Assembly (NCBI RefSeq): GCF_900108085.1
Contig: NZ_FNVR01000005.1
Span: forward strand, 184,267-248,266
Reading direction: 5' to 3'
Source of the DNA: Algoriphagus boritolerans DSM 17298 = JCM 18970
GTDB taxonomy: Bacteria; Bacteroidota; Bacteroidia; Cytophagales; Cyclobacteriaceae
Length of the DNA: 64,000 nucleotides
Made by a program: the position numbers and the translations under genes. The notes beneath the pieces were generated by a model. That model was not told the origin of the DNA. It did not search any database and worked only from the letters and a program-made list of their open reading frames with translations. Of this stretch, positions 47,007-55,816 are shown piece after piece. Each line of letters starts with the position of its first letter. Positions within the stretch are counted from its first letter, which is position 1.

Positions 47007-48735
47007 AAATCTGCCTCCAACCCAAATTTCCGCTGAAGTTCAGCCAAAGCAGGATGCTTCTCTTTCAGGTAATTAAACTTGTCCGTATTGGTGTAAAGTT
47101 TTGGAGCTCCAGTTTCGACTTCTTCTCTTAGTTCCACTAAAATCATCACGCGATCCGCGCCGGTTAGCTGTCTTATCAGTCCCACCAATTCGGGCTTCAT
47201 CTTACCCGCAATTTCCTCCTGCATGTGTCCGGCTACTTCCAGGATGACTTCTCCACCGGTCCTCACTTTGATCTGTTGACCCAGAATAGCCAACTCCAGA
47301 TTTTTATCCGCCTTTTTAAAATGAGCCCGAATCGATTCAACATGCGAGTCAAATAACTCCTGCGTTAAGGTCAGGGCATTATCCTTTGGCTTTACTTCCA
47401 CCACCTCTTGAGTTTTCAATTCCGAAGCTTCCTTAGTCTGCCTTGTCTTTTCATCCACAAGCTTTTTAGTTTGTGAAAGACTGGAAGGAATTGAAATCGT
47501 GGTTTTTAATGGCGTCTTTTTGGTACTCGAAAAATCGACCGAAACAGTGGGATGACCTGAAGAAGCTTCAGGTGTTTCTTCTGCCTTTTCACTCAGGCTT
47601 TTTTTTTTGCTTCAGCACCAGCAAGAGTGGCCAAGCGAAAAGCCTGAGGAAGTTTGGCCATCTTCATCAATGCCAACTCCACATGAAGCCTTTGATTTTT
47701 ACTGGCTTTGTAGTGGATATCGCATTGGTTGGCCAAGTTCAGGGCAGAAAGCAAAAAAGAACCGGAAGATTTTTGGGTCTGAAGCAGATAGCGTTCTTTG
47801 GCACTATCGGAAACCTGAAGCAATTCGACTGTGGCTTCATCCTTAACCACAAGCAAGTCCCTAAAATGCTCACTGAGCCCTACGATAAAGTTGTGGCCAT
47901 CGAAACCCTTCTTGAGGATTTCATCAAAAATCAAGAGTGTGGATGAAAGATCTTCTGCTAGAAGTGCATCCACAACTTTGAAATAGTAATCGTAATCGAG
48001 GATATTTAGATTATCGATGGTCTCCTTATAGGTGACTTTTTTACCCGCAGAATACGTGACAATCAAGTCAAAAATCGACAAGGCATCACGTAGCGCCCCG
48101 TCAGCTTTGGTTGCGATCAATCGCAGCGCTTCATCTTCGTAGTCGACTTTCTCCTTTTCGGCGATTTCCCGGAGGTGATCTGCGATATGCTTGATTTGAA
48201 TTCGGTTGAAGTCAAAAATCTGGCAACGGGAAAGGATCGTGGGGATAATTTTGTGTTTTTCTGTAGTAGCCAAAATAAAAATCGCATACTTCGGAGGCTC
48301 TTCCAGCGTCTTCAAAAACGCATTGAAGGCAGCAGTGGAAAGCATGTGCACCTCATCAATGATATAGACCTTGTATTGCCCTTTTTGAGGCGCGTATCTC
48401 ACTTGATCTACGAGGTTTCGAATGTCGTCTACAGAGTTATTGGAAGCTGCATCGAGCTCATAGATATTGAATGAGGCATTATTCTGAAAGGAAACGCAGG
48501 AGTCACACTTTCCGCAGGCTTCGTTGTTGGTGACATTTTCGCAGTTGATTGTCTTGGCAAGAATTCGAGCGCAGGTAGTTTTGCCTACTCCACGGGGGCC
48601 GCAAAACAGGAAAGCCTGAGCTAGGTGATGATTGGAGATGGCATTCTGCAGTGTGGTAGTGATGTGCTGTTGTCCTACTACACTTTTAAAATCTGCCGGT
48701 CTGTATTTTCTTGCCGAGACGACGAAGTTTTCCAT
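47003..48735 (-). CDS. dnaX: DNA polymerase III tau/gamma subunit, split by a -1 frameshift at an A10 run
   Basis: From the ATG at 48735, frame 0 encodes 380 residues: clamp-loader ATPase (GPRGVGKTTCARIL, zinc Cys cluster, IIDEVHMLS, SRC) and domain III, ending AEAKKKA then TGA at 47593-47595. The 3' frame (47003-47592) encodes a Ser/Pro-rich linker and a C-terminal DnaX domain ending KFGLEADF. Both join by a single -1 shift at the run of ten A (47599-47608 as T on the plus strand). A perfect 8-bp hairpin lies 25 nt downstream in the mRNA (47555-47573). The short product would correspond to gamma and the full product to tau. Programmed slippage fits better than mutation, although a homopolymer sequencing error remains possible. 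Confidence 0.9.
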
Positions 48736-48849
48736 TGCTGCAAGTTATAAAAAAGTGGATATTCTGACGGAGTGAAAATTATCCTTTTGGAAAGTTTTTC
48801 GCTAAGATTTTGAGGTTTAATTAGATCGGAAAATTGAAAAGTCTAAAGG

Positions 48850-48961
48850 TTGAAAAGTTGGAAGGTTACAAAGTTGGAAGGTTTTAATGCGCAAAAGTCA
48901 GGAGTTTAGAATTGTAAGTTGGTAAAGTTGAAAAGTGGTAAGGTTAAAAAGTGGTAAGGTT
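48850..48961. repeat. Intergenic array of AAAGTTGGAAGGTT-like units, 16-bp period
   Basis: AAAGTTGGAAGGTT occurs at 48854-48867 and 48870-48883, and AAAAGTGGTAAGGTT at 48931-48945 and 48947-48961, each pair 16 bp apart, with further degenerate units between. It is purely non-coding and strand-asymmetric (G/A/T rich). Confidence 0.7.
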
Positions 48962-49039
48962 TCCCAAGTTTAAAGCCTCTACACAACTTGAAGCCTAGTA
49001 AATCGTAATTCGAAATTCCAAAGGGAACCAAATTTGAAT

Positions 49040-49047
49040 TACATTTG
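49040..49047 (+). promoter_or_regulatory. Bacteroidota -7 box TACATTTG before ssrA
   Basis: Exact TAnnTTTG match 16 bp before the mature tmRNA 5' end. The -33 element is not recognisable. Confidence 0.45.
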
Positions 49048-49063
49048 TCATCCAAATACGAAT

Positions 49064-49465
49064 GGGGCTGACCGGTTTTGACAGTAGGTGTAAAGATCGG
49101 GCTCGCATGCAGGCTGGAGTATGTACGGCCTTGAAAGATTCATACGAACGATAAATGGCGAAACTTCTTACGCCATGGCTGCTTAATCTAACCTCTTAGG
49201 ATAGATCGCTTAAAGGGTTGAGTCACGAGAGTGATTCCCCAGCCACATCCCTCCGCCCTCCGTCCTTTCGGGGTGGATTCCGGGGTGTCGACTTGATTGG
49301 ACTGCTGCCTGTGATGCGATTAAGCAGGCCTAAGCCAAATCGATAAGCCTCGCTTAGGTGTGTCATCCAGCATAGCGTGGTCGAAAAAACAACCGATGAC
49401 TAAGCATGTAGACGGTACGGTGTTTCCTTATCTGGACGTGGGTTCGAATCCCACCAGCTCCACCA
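49064..49465 (+). ncRNA. ssrA: Transfer-messenger RNA (tmRNA)
   Basis: The 5' end GGGGCTGACCGGTTTTGACA and the 3' end with a TTCGAATC T-loop, CAGCTCC acceptor strand and encoded CCA form the alanine tRNA-like domain. The acceptor strands GGGGCTG and CAGCTCC pair with one G-T. The tag frame from 49157 reads GETSYAMAA then TAA (49184-49186), of the expected Bacteroidota type. The length of about 402 nt is normal. Together with SmpB it rescues stalled ribosomes. An 11-bp-stem terminator follows directly. Confidence 0.97.
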
Positions 49466-49467
49466 TT

Positions 49468-49500
49468 CCCCTGATATTAATCGGAATATCAGGGGTTTAT
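49468..49500 (+). terminator. Terminator of ssrA
   Basis: CCCCTGATATT (49468-49478) pairs perfectly with AATATCAGGGG (49485-49495), followed by TTTATTGTTT. Confidence 0.85.
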
Positions 49501-50176
49501 TGTTTAAAAGCTCAAAATAGTAGCGGATTTAGTAGCGAATCTGTCTGATTTTTGAATAGATACTTCCTAGCACCGTTCAAAGGCATCTTCCAGAGAATTG
49601 ATCAATTATTTTTTTTAAAAAGTCTACAAGGAGTTAAAAAAAGCCTCACCCAAAACTGATCAAATCCTGAGATTGGTTTATTCGGAATTTCACTTGAATC
49701 TTTTCAAATTTCGATCCTTGCACAATTCGTACGATAAGAATTGTGCGAGTCGTACGAGGTGTACGATCTGCAAAAAGTCTTAAAATCCAAATAGAAACTT
49801 CAATGCCATATAAGACCCCAACAGAAAAAAGCTAAAGGAACCAAGGCTAACCAGTCTAAACCCCTTCTTCGAAAGAAATGACTTTTTTAAATGTGCATCT
49901 TGGACCAAGGAAAGTACAAATCCAGATCCGAGAAATTAGATGACGATCAAAAGTGGCTCCAGCATATTAGTTCAAAAGGCGTAGACTTAAGATTGTCCAA
50001 GCTACAAAAAACAATAATTTCATCACACAGGGAGATTGAGTCCTCACCCAGTGTTTCGATTTCTAAAATTTAATCGGCCTATGGATTTGACCTACCAGAA
50101 TTAAATTCCAATTTTTTCTTTTTGCTGTATCTGAAGTTAGAGTTGGCCAAATTAATCCTCAGGAATAAAGCTGGCT
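49496..50176. other. Gene-poor stretch after ssrA (possible integration scar)
   Basis: About 680 bp hold no recognisable gene; a 60-codon frame at 49891-50073 has no family resemblance. Two tandem 12-bp words (AGTAGCGGATTT, AGTAGCGAATCT at 49519-49542) and the CGTACGA repeats below are the only structure. tmRNA 3' ends are common island integration sites, but no integrase and no second tmRNA end is visible here. Confidence 0.4.
49720..49766. repeat. Inverted repeat with three (C/T)GTACGA words
   Basis: GCACAATTC (49720-49728) pairs with GAATTGTGC (49738-49746). CGTACGA occurs at 49728 and 49751, and TGTACGA at 49760. This is dense enough to suggest a protein-binding site, but there is no adjacent gene in the right position. 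Confidence 0.5.
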
Positions 50177-50455
50177 TTATTTATCACCATAATGACCATA
50201 GGCACCTAAAATCGTCACTACGATCTTTGTTCCATCAATCAGATATACAAGCCTGTTTTTTTTATCTATCCTCCTCGACCAGGTGTTTTGCTGGTAGTGT
50301 TTGAGTCTTTCCGGTTTCCCAGTGCCAGTTTCAGGGTGGTGCTTTAGTTCTTGGATAAGGGAGAAAAGTTTCTTTAAAACAACCTTGTTTCCGGTATTCT
50401 TCAGCTTCTCAATATCTTCCAGTGCCTCAAATGTATAGTCAATCTCAAATATCAT
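50177..50455 (-). CDS. yoeB: Txe/YoeB-type mRNA interferase toxin
   Basis: This 92-residue protein has the YoeB features: WSRRIDKKNRLVYLIDG in the middle and a C-terminal GHYGDK (YoeB GHYxDK). The catalytic Glu and His-Tyr positions appear kept. Such toxins cleave mRNA in the ribosomal A site after activation by loss of antitoxin. The gene overlaps the antitoxin gene by 4 nt (ATGA type), as is standard for translationally coupled type II systems. Confidence 0.88.
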   Translation of the reverse strand: MIFEIDYTFEALEDIEKLKNTGNKVVLKKLFSLIQELKHHPETGTGKPERLKHYQQNTWSRRIDKKNRLVYLIDGTKIVVTILGAYGHYGDK

Positions 50456-50703
50456 ATACCAAGTAGATCCTTCAATTGGTCATCAGACAATTTTACAGTT
50501 TTACCTTCGAAGTAAGACTGAAGGCTCTTGGCCAACCGCTCCTGTACGGCTGGATCATCAAAGAATCGGTCATTTTTTACTTCGTTTGAAATTTCATACA
50601 CTTTGTCCTTCCCACGCTGGATGATCACCCGCTCATTCTTATCAATCAGATCTAAATATTTTTTGAGATTTTGCCGAAACTCTCTTGTGCTTATTACTAA
50701 CAT
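50452..50703 (-). CDS. yefM: YefM/Phd-family antitoxin
   Basis: The ATG at 50703 is chosen because it begins MLVISTREFRQNLKKYLD, the usual YefM/Phd N-terminus that folds as the DNA-binding domain. The upstream in-frame ATG at 50736 lies inside the operator. The 83-residue protein ends in a flexible acidic tail that would bind the YoeB toxin. It represses its own operon, with toxin as co-repressor, by family analogy. Confidence 0.85.
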   Translation of the reverse strand: MLVISTREFRQNLKKYLDLIDKNERVIIQRGKDKVYEISNEVKNDRFFDDPAVQERLAKSLQSYFEGKTVKLSDDQLKDLLGI

Positions 50704-50717
50704 GATTTCAAATTTTG

Positions 50718-50735
50718 TGTACACGTAATGGTACA
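50718..50735. promoter_or_regulatory. Candidate YefM-YoeB operator (TGTACA and GGTACA, 12 bp apart)
   Basis: TGTACA (50718-50723) and GGTACA (50730-50735) lie 15 to 32 bp upstream of the antitoxin start, centres exactly 12 bp apart. The Escherichia coli YefM-YoeB operator uses paired TGTACA cores with the same 12-bp spacing, so the geometry appears conserved. Confidence 0.6.
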
Positions 50736-51024
50736 CTAATTTAAATGAAAAGGTTCAGAATATTGGTAAAAGATGATTTAAAATCACTTGACTCATCAAA
50801 GACCTTTCAAGTATCATTTTCCCAACTTGATTTGAAAATGCAAGATTAAATTTGCTCCTCTCCTAAAAAATCTTTCTATATGCCTCACAAACCATCCTCC
50901 AAATCCCAAATTGTCACAGAAGAGGTTTTTTTTTCCTACAATTCTTATTTCTTTGATTGCCAATTGGCCTTTTTAACTCTTTCACACTTCGTTTGTTAAC
51001 TTGCCAAAGTCAAGTCATATCCCT

Positions 51025-51378
51025 ATGAAAAAGTTACCGCTTCTGTTTTTCATCCTTTTAGGCTGCAATATTATTCCCCCTGAACCGTCTGATTTTACCA
51101 TAGAAGAAGTAAGGGTCATTGCCGAACCCAACCAAAGTTTTCAAGACAGTGTAGGTCTTTTGCTCGTAGTCAGAGGTATTCCCCCTTCAAACGAATGGGA
51201 TATGATATGGGAAGTCAATGGCAATGTGATGTTTTCAGAGGAGTTGGATGGAAAATCCGGAAGAATCTCAACCCTTAAGAAATTCAAAGCAAGTCAGCCC
51301 GGAGAATATGTTTTTGAGGGATGTATCGTATCCAAGACAATGCGAATCTGTGACGATGAAACTTTCTACCTAAAGTAA
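51025..51378 (+). CDS. Hypothetical lipoprotein (117 aa)
   Basis: The ATG at 51025 is preferred over a TTG eight codons upstream because it starts a lipobox signal (MKKLPLLFFILLGC). The mature part of about 100 residues is beta-rich with Ig-like strands (DMIWEVNGNVMFSEEL, GEYVFEGCIVSKTM) and one further pair of Cys. No family is recognised. It is convergent with the ABC transporter genes. Confidence 0.7.
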   Translation: MKKLPLLFFILLGCNIIPPEPSDFTIEEVRVIAEPNQSFQDSVGLLLVVRGIPPSNEWDMIWEVNGNVMFSEELDGKSGRISTLKKFKASQPGEYVFEGCIVSKTMRICDDETFYLK

Positions 51379-51381
51379 TAT

Positions 51382-52077
51382 TTACCCCGTAAAATAAGCT
51401 TCCAATTCCCCCATCATTTCGGACTTTTCTCTTAAGTCCCTGATCACTTTTCCTTTTTCCAGTAAAACAATTCGCTCACAGATTTCAGTGACATGGTTCA
51501 GGTCATGACTGGATATCAAAAAGGTAATCCTGGAATTTTCAGTCTCCCGAAGAATAAGCTTTTTCAACCGAATCTGGGAGCTTGGATCCAGGTTTTCGAA
51601 GGGCTCGTCTAGAAGGACAACCTCGGGATTGCCCATCAGGGCCGCTGCGATCCCCACTTTTTTAAGATTCCCTTTGGACAGATCGCGGATGTATTTCTTC
51701 TTACCCAAAACCTCATCGTTGAACAGTTCGGTAAACCGATCGAGGTGATTCTTGAGATCGGCAACTGACATGCCGTAGATTACTCGTAGCGTTTCAAAAT
51801 ACTCGTCCGGCGTCAGGTAAGCCAAAAGCATGTGTTCGTCCAAATAGGCTCCGGTCTTGGCCTTCCAGGCTTCTGTTTTACTGACGTCCTCACCATTGAT
51901 CTTTACGTAGCCTGATGATGCCCTGACAAGATCAAGGATAATACGAAAAAGGGTAGTTTTACCGGCGCCGTTGTTCCCCACCAGTCCAAAACATTCACCT
52001 GAAGGGATATCCAAGGAATCTATATCGAGGACCACGGCTTCTTTGTATTGCTTTTTGAGTTGAGATATCTGAATCAT
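51382..52077 (-). CDS. ABC transporter ATP-binding protein
   Basis: This 231-residue ATPase has Walker A GNNGAGKTT, signature DLSKGNLKKVG (LSxG type), Walker B VVLLDEPFENLDP, and the H-loop SSHDLNH. It belongs to the group that pairs with large membrane permeases in export. Its start overlaps the DUF5687 permease gene stop by 4 nt, so it is that permease's energising subunit. Confidence 0.94.
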   Translation of the reverse strand: MIQISQLKKQYKEAVVLDIDSLDIPSGECFGLVGNNGAGKTTLFRIILDLVRASSGYVKINGEDVSKTEAWKAKTGAYLDEHMLLAYLTPDEYFETLRVIYGMSVADLKNHLDRFTELFNDEVLGKKKYIRDLSKGNLKKVGIAAALMGNPEVVLLDEPFENLDPSSQIRLKKLILRETENSRITFLISSHDLNHVTEICERIVLLEKGKVIRDLREKSEMMGELEAYFTG

Positions 52078-53564
52078 AGTTCTTGACGGAATGAAGATGA
52101 AATTTCGTATCGGTTAGAAAGCACCCGATCGATGTTGATTTGAGACAAAGGTTTGAAAGCCAGCAACCCTAGAAGACCGATAATTCCCAAAGCCAACAGG
52201 CCTACATATTCATTGAACAAAAGCCAAAAAGGAACATATATGGCATATGGAGCCAGAAACATGGGTAAAATCATCAGGAATTGCGCTGCGCCGACACCTT
52301 CATAGTTAAACATTGCGCCTTTGTTCAAATCCATCGGTTTGGGCTTCCAAAGGGAAAAATAGATGATCAAATGCATTAAGATCCCGATGTTGAAAAAAAG
52401 ACAACAGACGTGAAGCAGGAGAAATTGCCAACCGAAGAAAGTATAAGGAACAGCTGCAAGGAAACAAACAAATGAAACCCCGATGAAAAGCAGGTATTTT
52501 CCTCTCACCAGTGATTCAATACCGTGCCTTTTGGAAAGGAAAAAATCAAAATTGGCTGAATTCCAACTTAAGAATAACTGGGCATATTGAAGCATGAAGA
52601 TGCCCGTGATGAAAATCCCCACAAAAATAAAGAACCAGTTGATACCAGAACCTGCTGTTGCATATTGGGGATTTTTATAAAATATCAATCCATAAAGCAA
52701 AAAGAACCCAGCCAGCATCAGGTAAGTTCGGCTCTTTTTATGTCGGATGATCAGCTTCCATTCCAGATTGGCCATCTCGCCAGCCAATCCAAATCTCGAG
52801 AAAAGCCCGATCGACTGATTGACAAAGCGTACATCCTCTTCTTCGGAAAGATCCTCCAAATAAGCATTGGAAACATAAAATCTGTAGCAAAGTAAATAAG
52901 CTGCTATCATCACCCCGAGCATTCCCAGAAGTGGAATCGGACTGGTCAAAGAGAAGTCAAAAACCGGTTTCATGATTTCGCCCAGATTAAACCAACCCAT
53001 ATAACTGGATCCAGCCCCTAAAACCAACACCAAGAAAATCACAAACAGACCAATCAAGCTATCCTCGAATCGCTGCTTGAACCAAAGCATAAACCAGTGA
53101 ATCGTCCAGCTTGTAAACGTAATCGTAGCGATCCAAGTAAGGGCACCGATTACTCCATACTTGGCATCGACTACTTCGATCGAAAATGGCAAAAACAGTA
53201 AAATAGCAATGATACTAAGCGGAGAAATGAATGATCTCAACAACAGCATTTGAATAATCCTCCCCTTCCCGATCGGAAGATGAAGCAAACTTTCCAGTTC
53301 GATTACCGGAAGCTGTTGGATAAAATACCGATAGAGAAATTCCCCTAGAAAAAAGTAAATCATAAAGCTGTTGAGTAAAGCGATGTAATCTTCCCCCGGT
53401 GCTACCACGTCAAGAATGGACTTGAGCAAAATCCCCAAACCCACCACATAACTCAATAAAATCAAAATCAAAAAGCCCATCAGAATATTGGTCAGGACAC
53501 TTTTTGCAAATGAAGTTGAGCGCAAACTCTTCAGGTATTGTAATCGGATAAGCGTAAAAAACAT
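52074..53564 (-). CDS. DUF5687 membrane protein, ABC permease
   Basis: This 496-residue protein has about 12 predicted membrane helices and the DUF5687 pattern known from Bacteroidota ABC exporters. A cytoplasmic region (about residues 215-270) carries the conserved ANLEWKLIIRHKKSRTYL motif. It forms an exporter with the overlapping ATPase; the substrate is unknown. It is divergent from the nitroreductase remnant. Confidence 0.85.
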   Translation of the reverse strand: MFFTLIRLQYLKSLRSTSFAKSVLTNILMGFLILILLSYVVGLGILLKSILDVVAPGEDYIALLNSFMIYFFLGEFLYRYFIQQLPVIELESLLHLPIGKGRIIQMLLLRSFISPLSIIAILLFLPFSIEVVDAKYGVIGALTWIATITFTSWTIHWFMLWFKQRFEDSLIGLFVIFLVLVLGAGSSYMGWFNLGEIMKPVFDFSLTSPIPLLGMLGVMIAAYLLCYRFYVSNAYLEDLSEEEDVRFVNQSIGLFSRFGLAGEMANLEWKLIIRHKKSRTYLMLAGFFLLYGLIFYKNPQYATAGSGINWFFIFVGIFITGIFMLQYAQLFLSWNSANFDFFLSKRHGIESLVRGKYLLFIGVSFVCFLAAVPYTFFGWQFLLLHVCCLFFNIGILMHLIIYFSLWKPKPMDLNKGAMFNYEGVGAAQFLMILPMFLAPYAIYVPFWLLFNEYVGLLALGIIGLLGLLAFKPLSQINIDRVLSNRYEISSSFRQEL

Positions 53565-53653
53565 AGGTTTGAATTTGAATCAGTGTTTTCCTTTCTGCAA
53601 AGTATGGGTAAACATTGAAATTATTTTCAGTTAGAGCGATCTAAAAAGGATAA

Positions 53654-53926
53654 ATGAGGATTAGAGTACAGGAATTAGGATTTTTTGAAGCTGTAAACCA
53701 AAGAAGATCAGTCAGGATATTTGACCAAAGAGAAAGATTTGATCATGATTTGGTCAAAAAATGCATGGAAGCAGGGATACTATCTCCAAACAGCTCTAAT
53801 CTCCAACGCTACAATTTTATTCGGGTCCCGGAATCATCTCCACTGAAGGAGCCACTATCCAGACTTTACATGGGTCAAAAAGCGGCAACTACCGCGCGAG
53901 AATTGGTCGTGGTAATCACAGTTTAA
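53654..53926 (+). pseudogene. Nitroreductase-family protein, truncated
   Basis: The 90-residue frame matches the N-terminal half of nitroreductase-like proteins: FFEAVNQRRSVRIFD (FMN-contact RRS motif) and AGILSPNSSNLQRYNFI. It stops just after ARELVVVITV, where family members continue for roughly another 100 residues with the FMN and dimer parts. No continuation exists in any frame before the terminator at 53940-53965. So it is a 3' deletion remnant and almost certainly inactive. Confidence 0.8.
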
Positions 53927-53939
53927 ATACTAATATTAT

Positions 53940-53985
53940 GGCTTTTTCTTTTAAATGAAAAAGCCAACCAGTATGGATTGGCTTT
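53940..53985. terminator. Bidirectional terminator region
   Basis: GGCTTTTTC (53940-53948) pairs with GAAAAAGCC (53957-53965). A second stem, AAAGCCAA (53960-53967) with TTGGCTTT (53978-53985), serves the minus-strand protease, which is followed on that strand by a T tract. Confidence 0.75.
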
Positions 53986-54009
53986 CCATTCAAATCTCGA
54001 GCAAAAGGT

Positions 54010-55683
54010 TTATTCCACCCCTTCTACTTTTAGGTTTGTCGCCATCGAGATCCGATCCGCTTCACCAAAAAGACCCAGTGCCTGCAGATAAACCTCATTG
54101 ATATCATTGATCACTTTATAGAAAGCGTTGTCATCATAGATCTGACGTCCCAAGTGCGCTTTTACCAGAATCCTCAGGTAATCCTTTGATTTATTGAATC
54201 CGGCGGCGTCAAACTCGACTTTGTTTTTCTTACCGAATTCTACCAATTCCATCAACACTGCATCACTTACCTGATAGTCAGTATAGTACTGCTGTAGGGT
54301 CATATTAGTGAATTGTTCTTTGTTCTTGCTAACAAAATCCAGAATAAACTCCCGGGAAGAATCAGAATTAAAGAGTCTGTTAACGTATGGGCTATTCATC
54401 GTCGTGTCCAAAGCCACGAAATAATCAGGCATAATTCCACCTCCACCGTAGACCGTACGCCCTTTTTTGGTTTCGTACTTCAGGCTGTCATTGAATTTGA
54501 TACTGTCAGCGGAGAAAAACTCCCCGTGCTCATAGCGATTGATCAGATCAGTTTCGTAAGCGCTGTAATTTGAATCATACGGTTTTTGAATAGATCGGCC
54601 CGAAGGGGTAAAATATCGGGCAATCGTCAACCTCAGCTCTGCACCGTCTGACAAATCGATCGGCATCTGGACCAGTCCTTTTCCAAAGGACCTTCTGCCT
54701 ACAATCAATCCCCGATCATTGTCCTGTATCGCTCCTGCCAAAATCTCCGAAGCCGAAGCCGATCCTTCATTGATCAATACAATCACAGATCCCTCCTCAA
54801 ATATTCCTGGCTTGAAGGCAAAAGCTTTCTGGCTGTATTGATCTACTTTGCCTTCCTGAGATACGATCAAGTCACGATCACCGAGTAATTCATCGGCCAT
54901 ATTTATCGCGGCTCCCATATATCCTCCCGGGTTTCCCTGTAGGTCAATGATGAGCTTCTTCATCCCTTGACCCAAAAGTTGGTTAAGGGAAGTTTTAAAT
55001 TCCTCATAAGTGGTCGCAGCAAATCGGGTTACTTTAATGTAGCCGATTTCTTCATTGATCATGTAGGAAGCGTTGATGCTGTATTGTGGAATTTTGTCAC
55101 GGGTGATTTCATAAGGAATGAGATCAGATTGATTTTTTCGCTTGATCTCAATCATTACTTTTGACCCTCTTGGACCTCTGAGGTAATCAAAAACATCCCG
55201 GTTTGTGATTCCTATCCCTGCTACATTTTTTCCGTCTACACTGATGATTTGGTCACCGGACTGAATGCCAAGTGCTTCGGAAGGACCGCCTGTTAACGGG
55301 GCTACCACGTAGATCGTATCCCGGATGATTCCAAATTCAACACCTATTCCGTCAAATTCACCTTCCAACTGGGATTGGGCCAAAGAAGCGTCTCGGGCAG
55401 GAATATAGCTTGAGTGTGGATCTAGATTTTCCAGCATTTTAGTGATCCCAAACTCCACCAATTCATTCGTGTTTACACTATCTACATAGTCACGATTGAT
55501 GTAAGTCATGATTTCCTGAAGCTTATACAATGCTGCCCGGAGATCATTTTGGTTACTTTTTGGCTCAGCAAAAGTAGCACCGATCCAAATCCCCGCGGAG
55601 ATGGCCAGTGCAAGTATAATGGGTAGACGGATTTGGGATTTGGTATTCTTGGTCTCGCTCACTTTTTCTCGATTTTTAGTCAA
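54010..55683 (-). CDS. S41 C-terminal processing peptidase (Ctp)
   Basis: This 557-residue protein has an N-terminal membrane or signal segment (about residues 22-40), a PDZ domain (GIQSGDQIISVDGKNVAGI), the S41 catalytic core with Ser in INEGSASASEILAG and Lys in RRSFGKGLVQ, and a C-terminal alpha-helical extension typical of Bacteroidota members. It degrades or trims periplasmic proteins. It is monocistronic. Confidence 0.93.
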   Translation of the reverse strand: MTKNREKVSETKNTKSQIRLPIILALAISAGIWIGATFAEPKSNQNDLRAALYKLQEIMTYINRDYVDSVNTNELVEFGITKMLENLDPHSSYIPARDASLAQSQLEGEFDGIGVEFGIIRDTIYVVAPLTGGPSEALGIQSGDQIISVDGKNVAGIGITNRDVFDYLRGPRGSKVMIEIKRKNQSDLIPYEITRDKIPQYSINASYMINEEIGYIKVTRFAATTYEEFKTSLNQLLGQGMKKLIIDLQGNPGGYMGAAINMADELLGDRDLIVSQEGKVDQYSQKAFAFKPGIFEEGSVIVLINEGSASASEILAGAIQDNDRGLIVGRRSFGKGLVQMPIDLSDGAELRLTIARYFTPSGRSIQKPYDSNYSAYETDLINRYEHGEFFSADSIKFNDSLKYETKKGRTVYGGGGIMPDYFVALDTTMNSPYVNRLFNSDSSREFILDFVSKNKEQFTNMTLQQYYTDYQVSDAVLMELVEFGKKNKVEFDAAGFNKSKDYLRILVKAHLGRQIYDDNAFYKVINDINEVYLQALGLFGEADRISMATNLKVEGVE

Positions 55684-55816
55684 TAACTCAAACTACAGCA
55701 AAATGATCCAGCTGAAAACAGATTTTAGATAAAATTAACGAATGTTTATACGACTGGGATGGATAAAGGTCAGATTTATTCCCGCTTTATCGTGTAAAAA
55801 AAATTATTTTTGTCGT

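Larger units (their letters stand above)
48736..49063. other. Intergenic region between dnaX and ssrA
   Basis: No ORF is present. It contains the 16-bp-period repeat at 48850-48961 and a TACATTTG promoter-like box at 49040-49047. Confidence 0.6.

Noticed and set aside
47003..47458. An independent 151-residue gene downstream of dnaX
   Set aside because: It is the C-terminal part of DnaX; the frame continues upstream without a stop to the A10 run.
49360..49548. A 62-codon frame inside the tmRNA
   Set aside because: It overlaps the tRNA-like domain and terminator of ssrA and is not the tag frame.
49891..50073. A 60-codon frame after ssrA
   Set aside because: No recognisable family or signal, and no supporting neighbour; kept only as a note in the gene-poor stretch.
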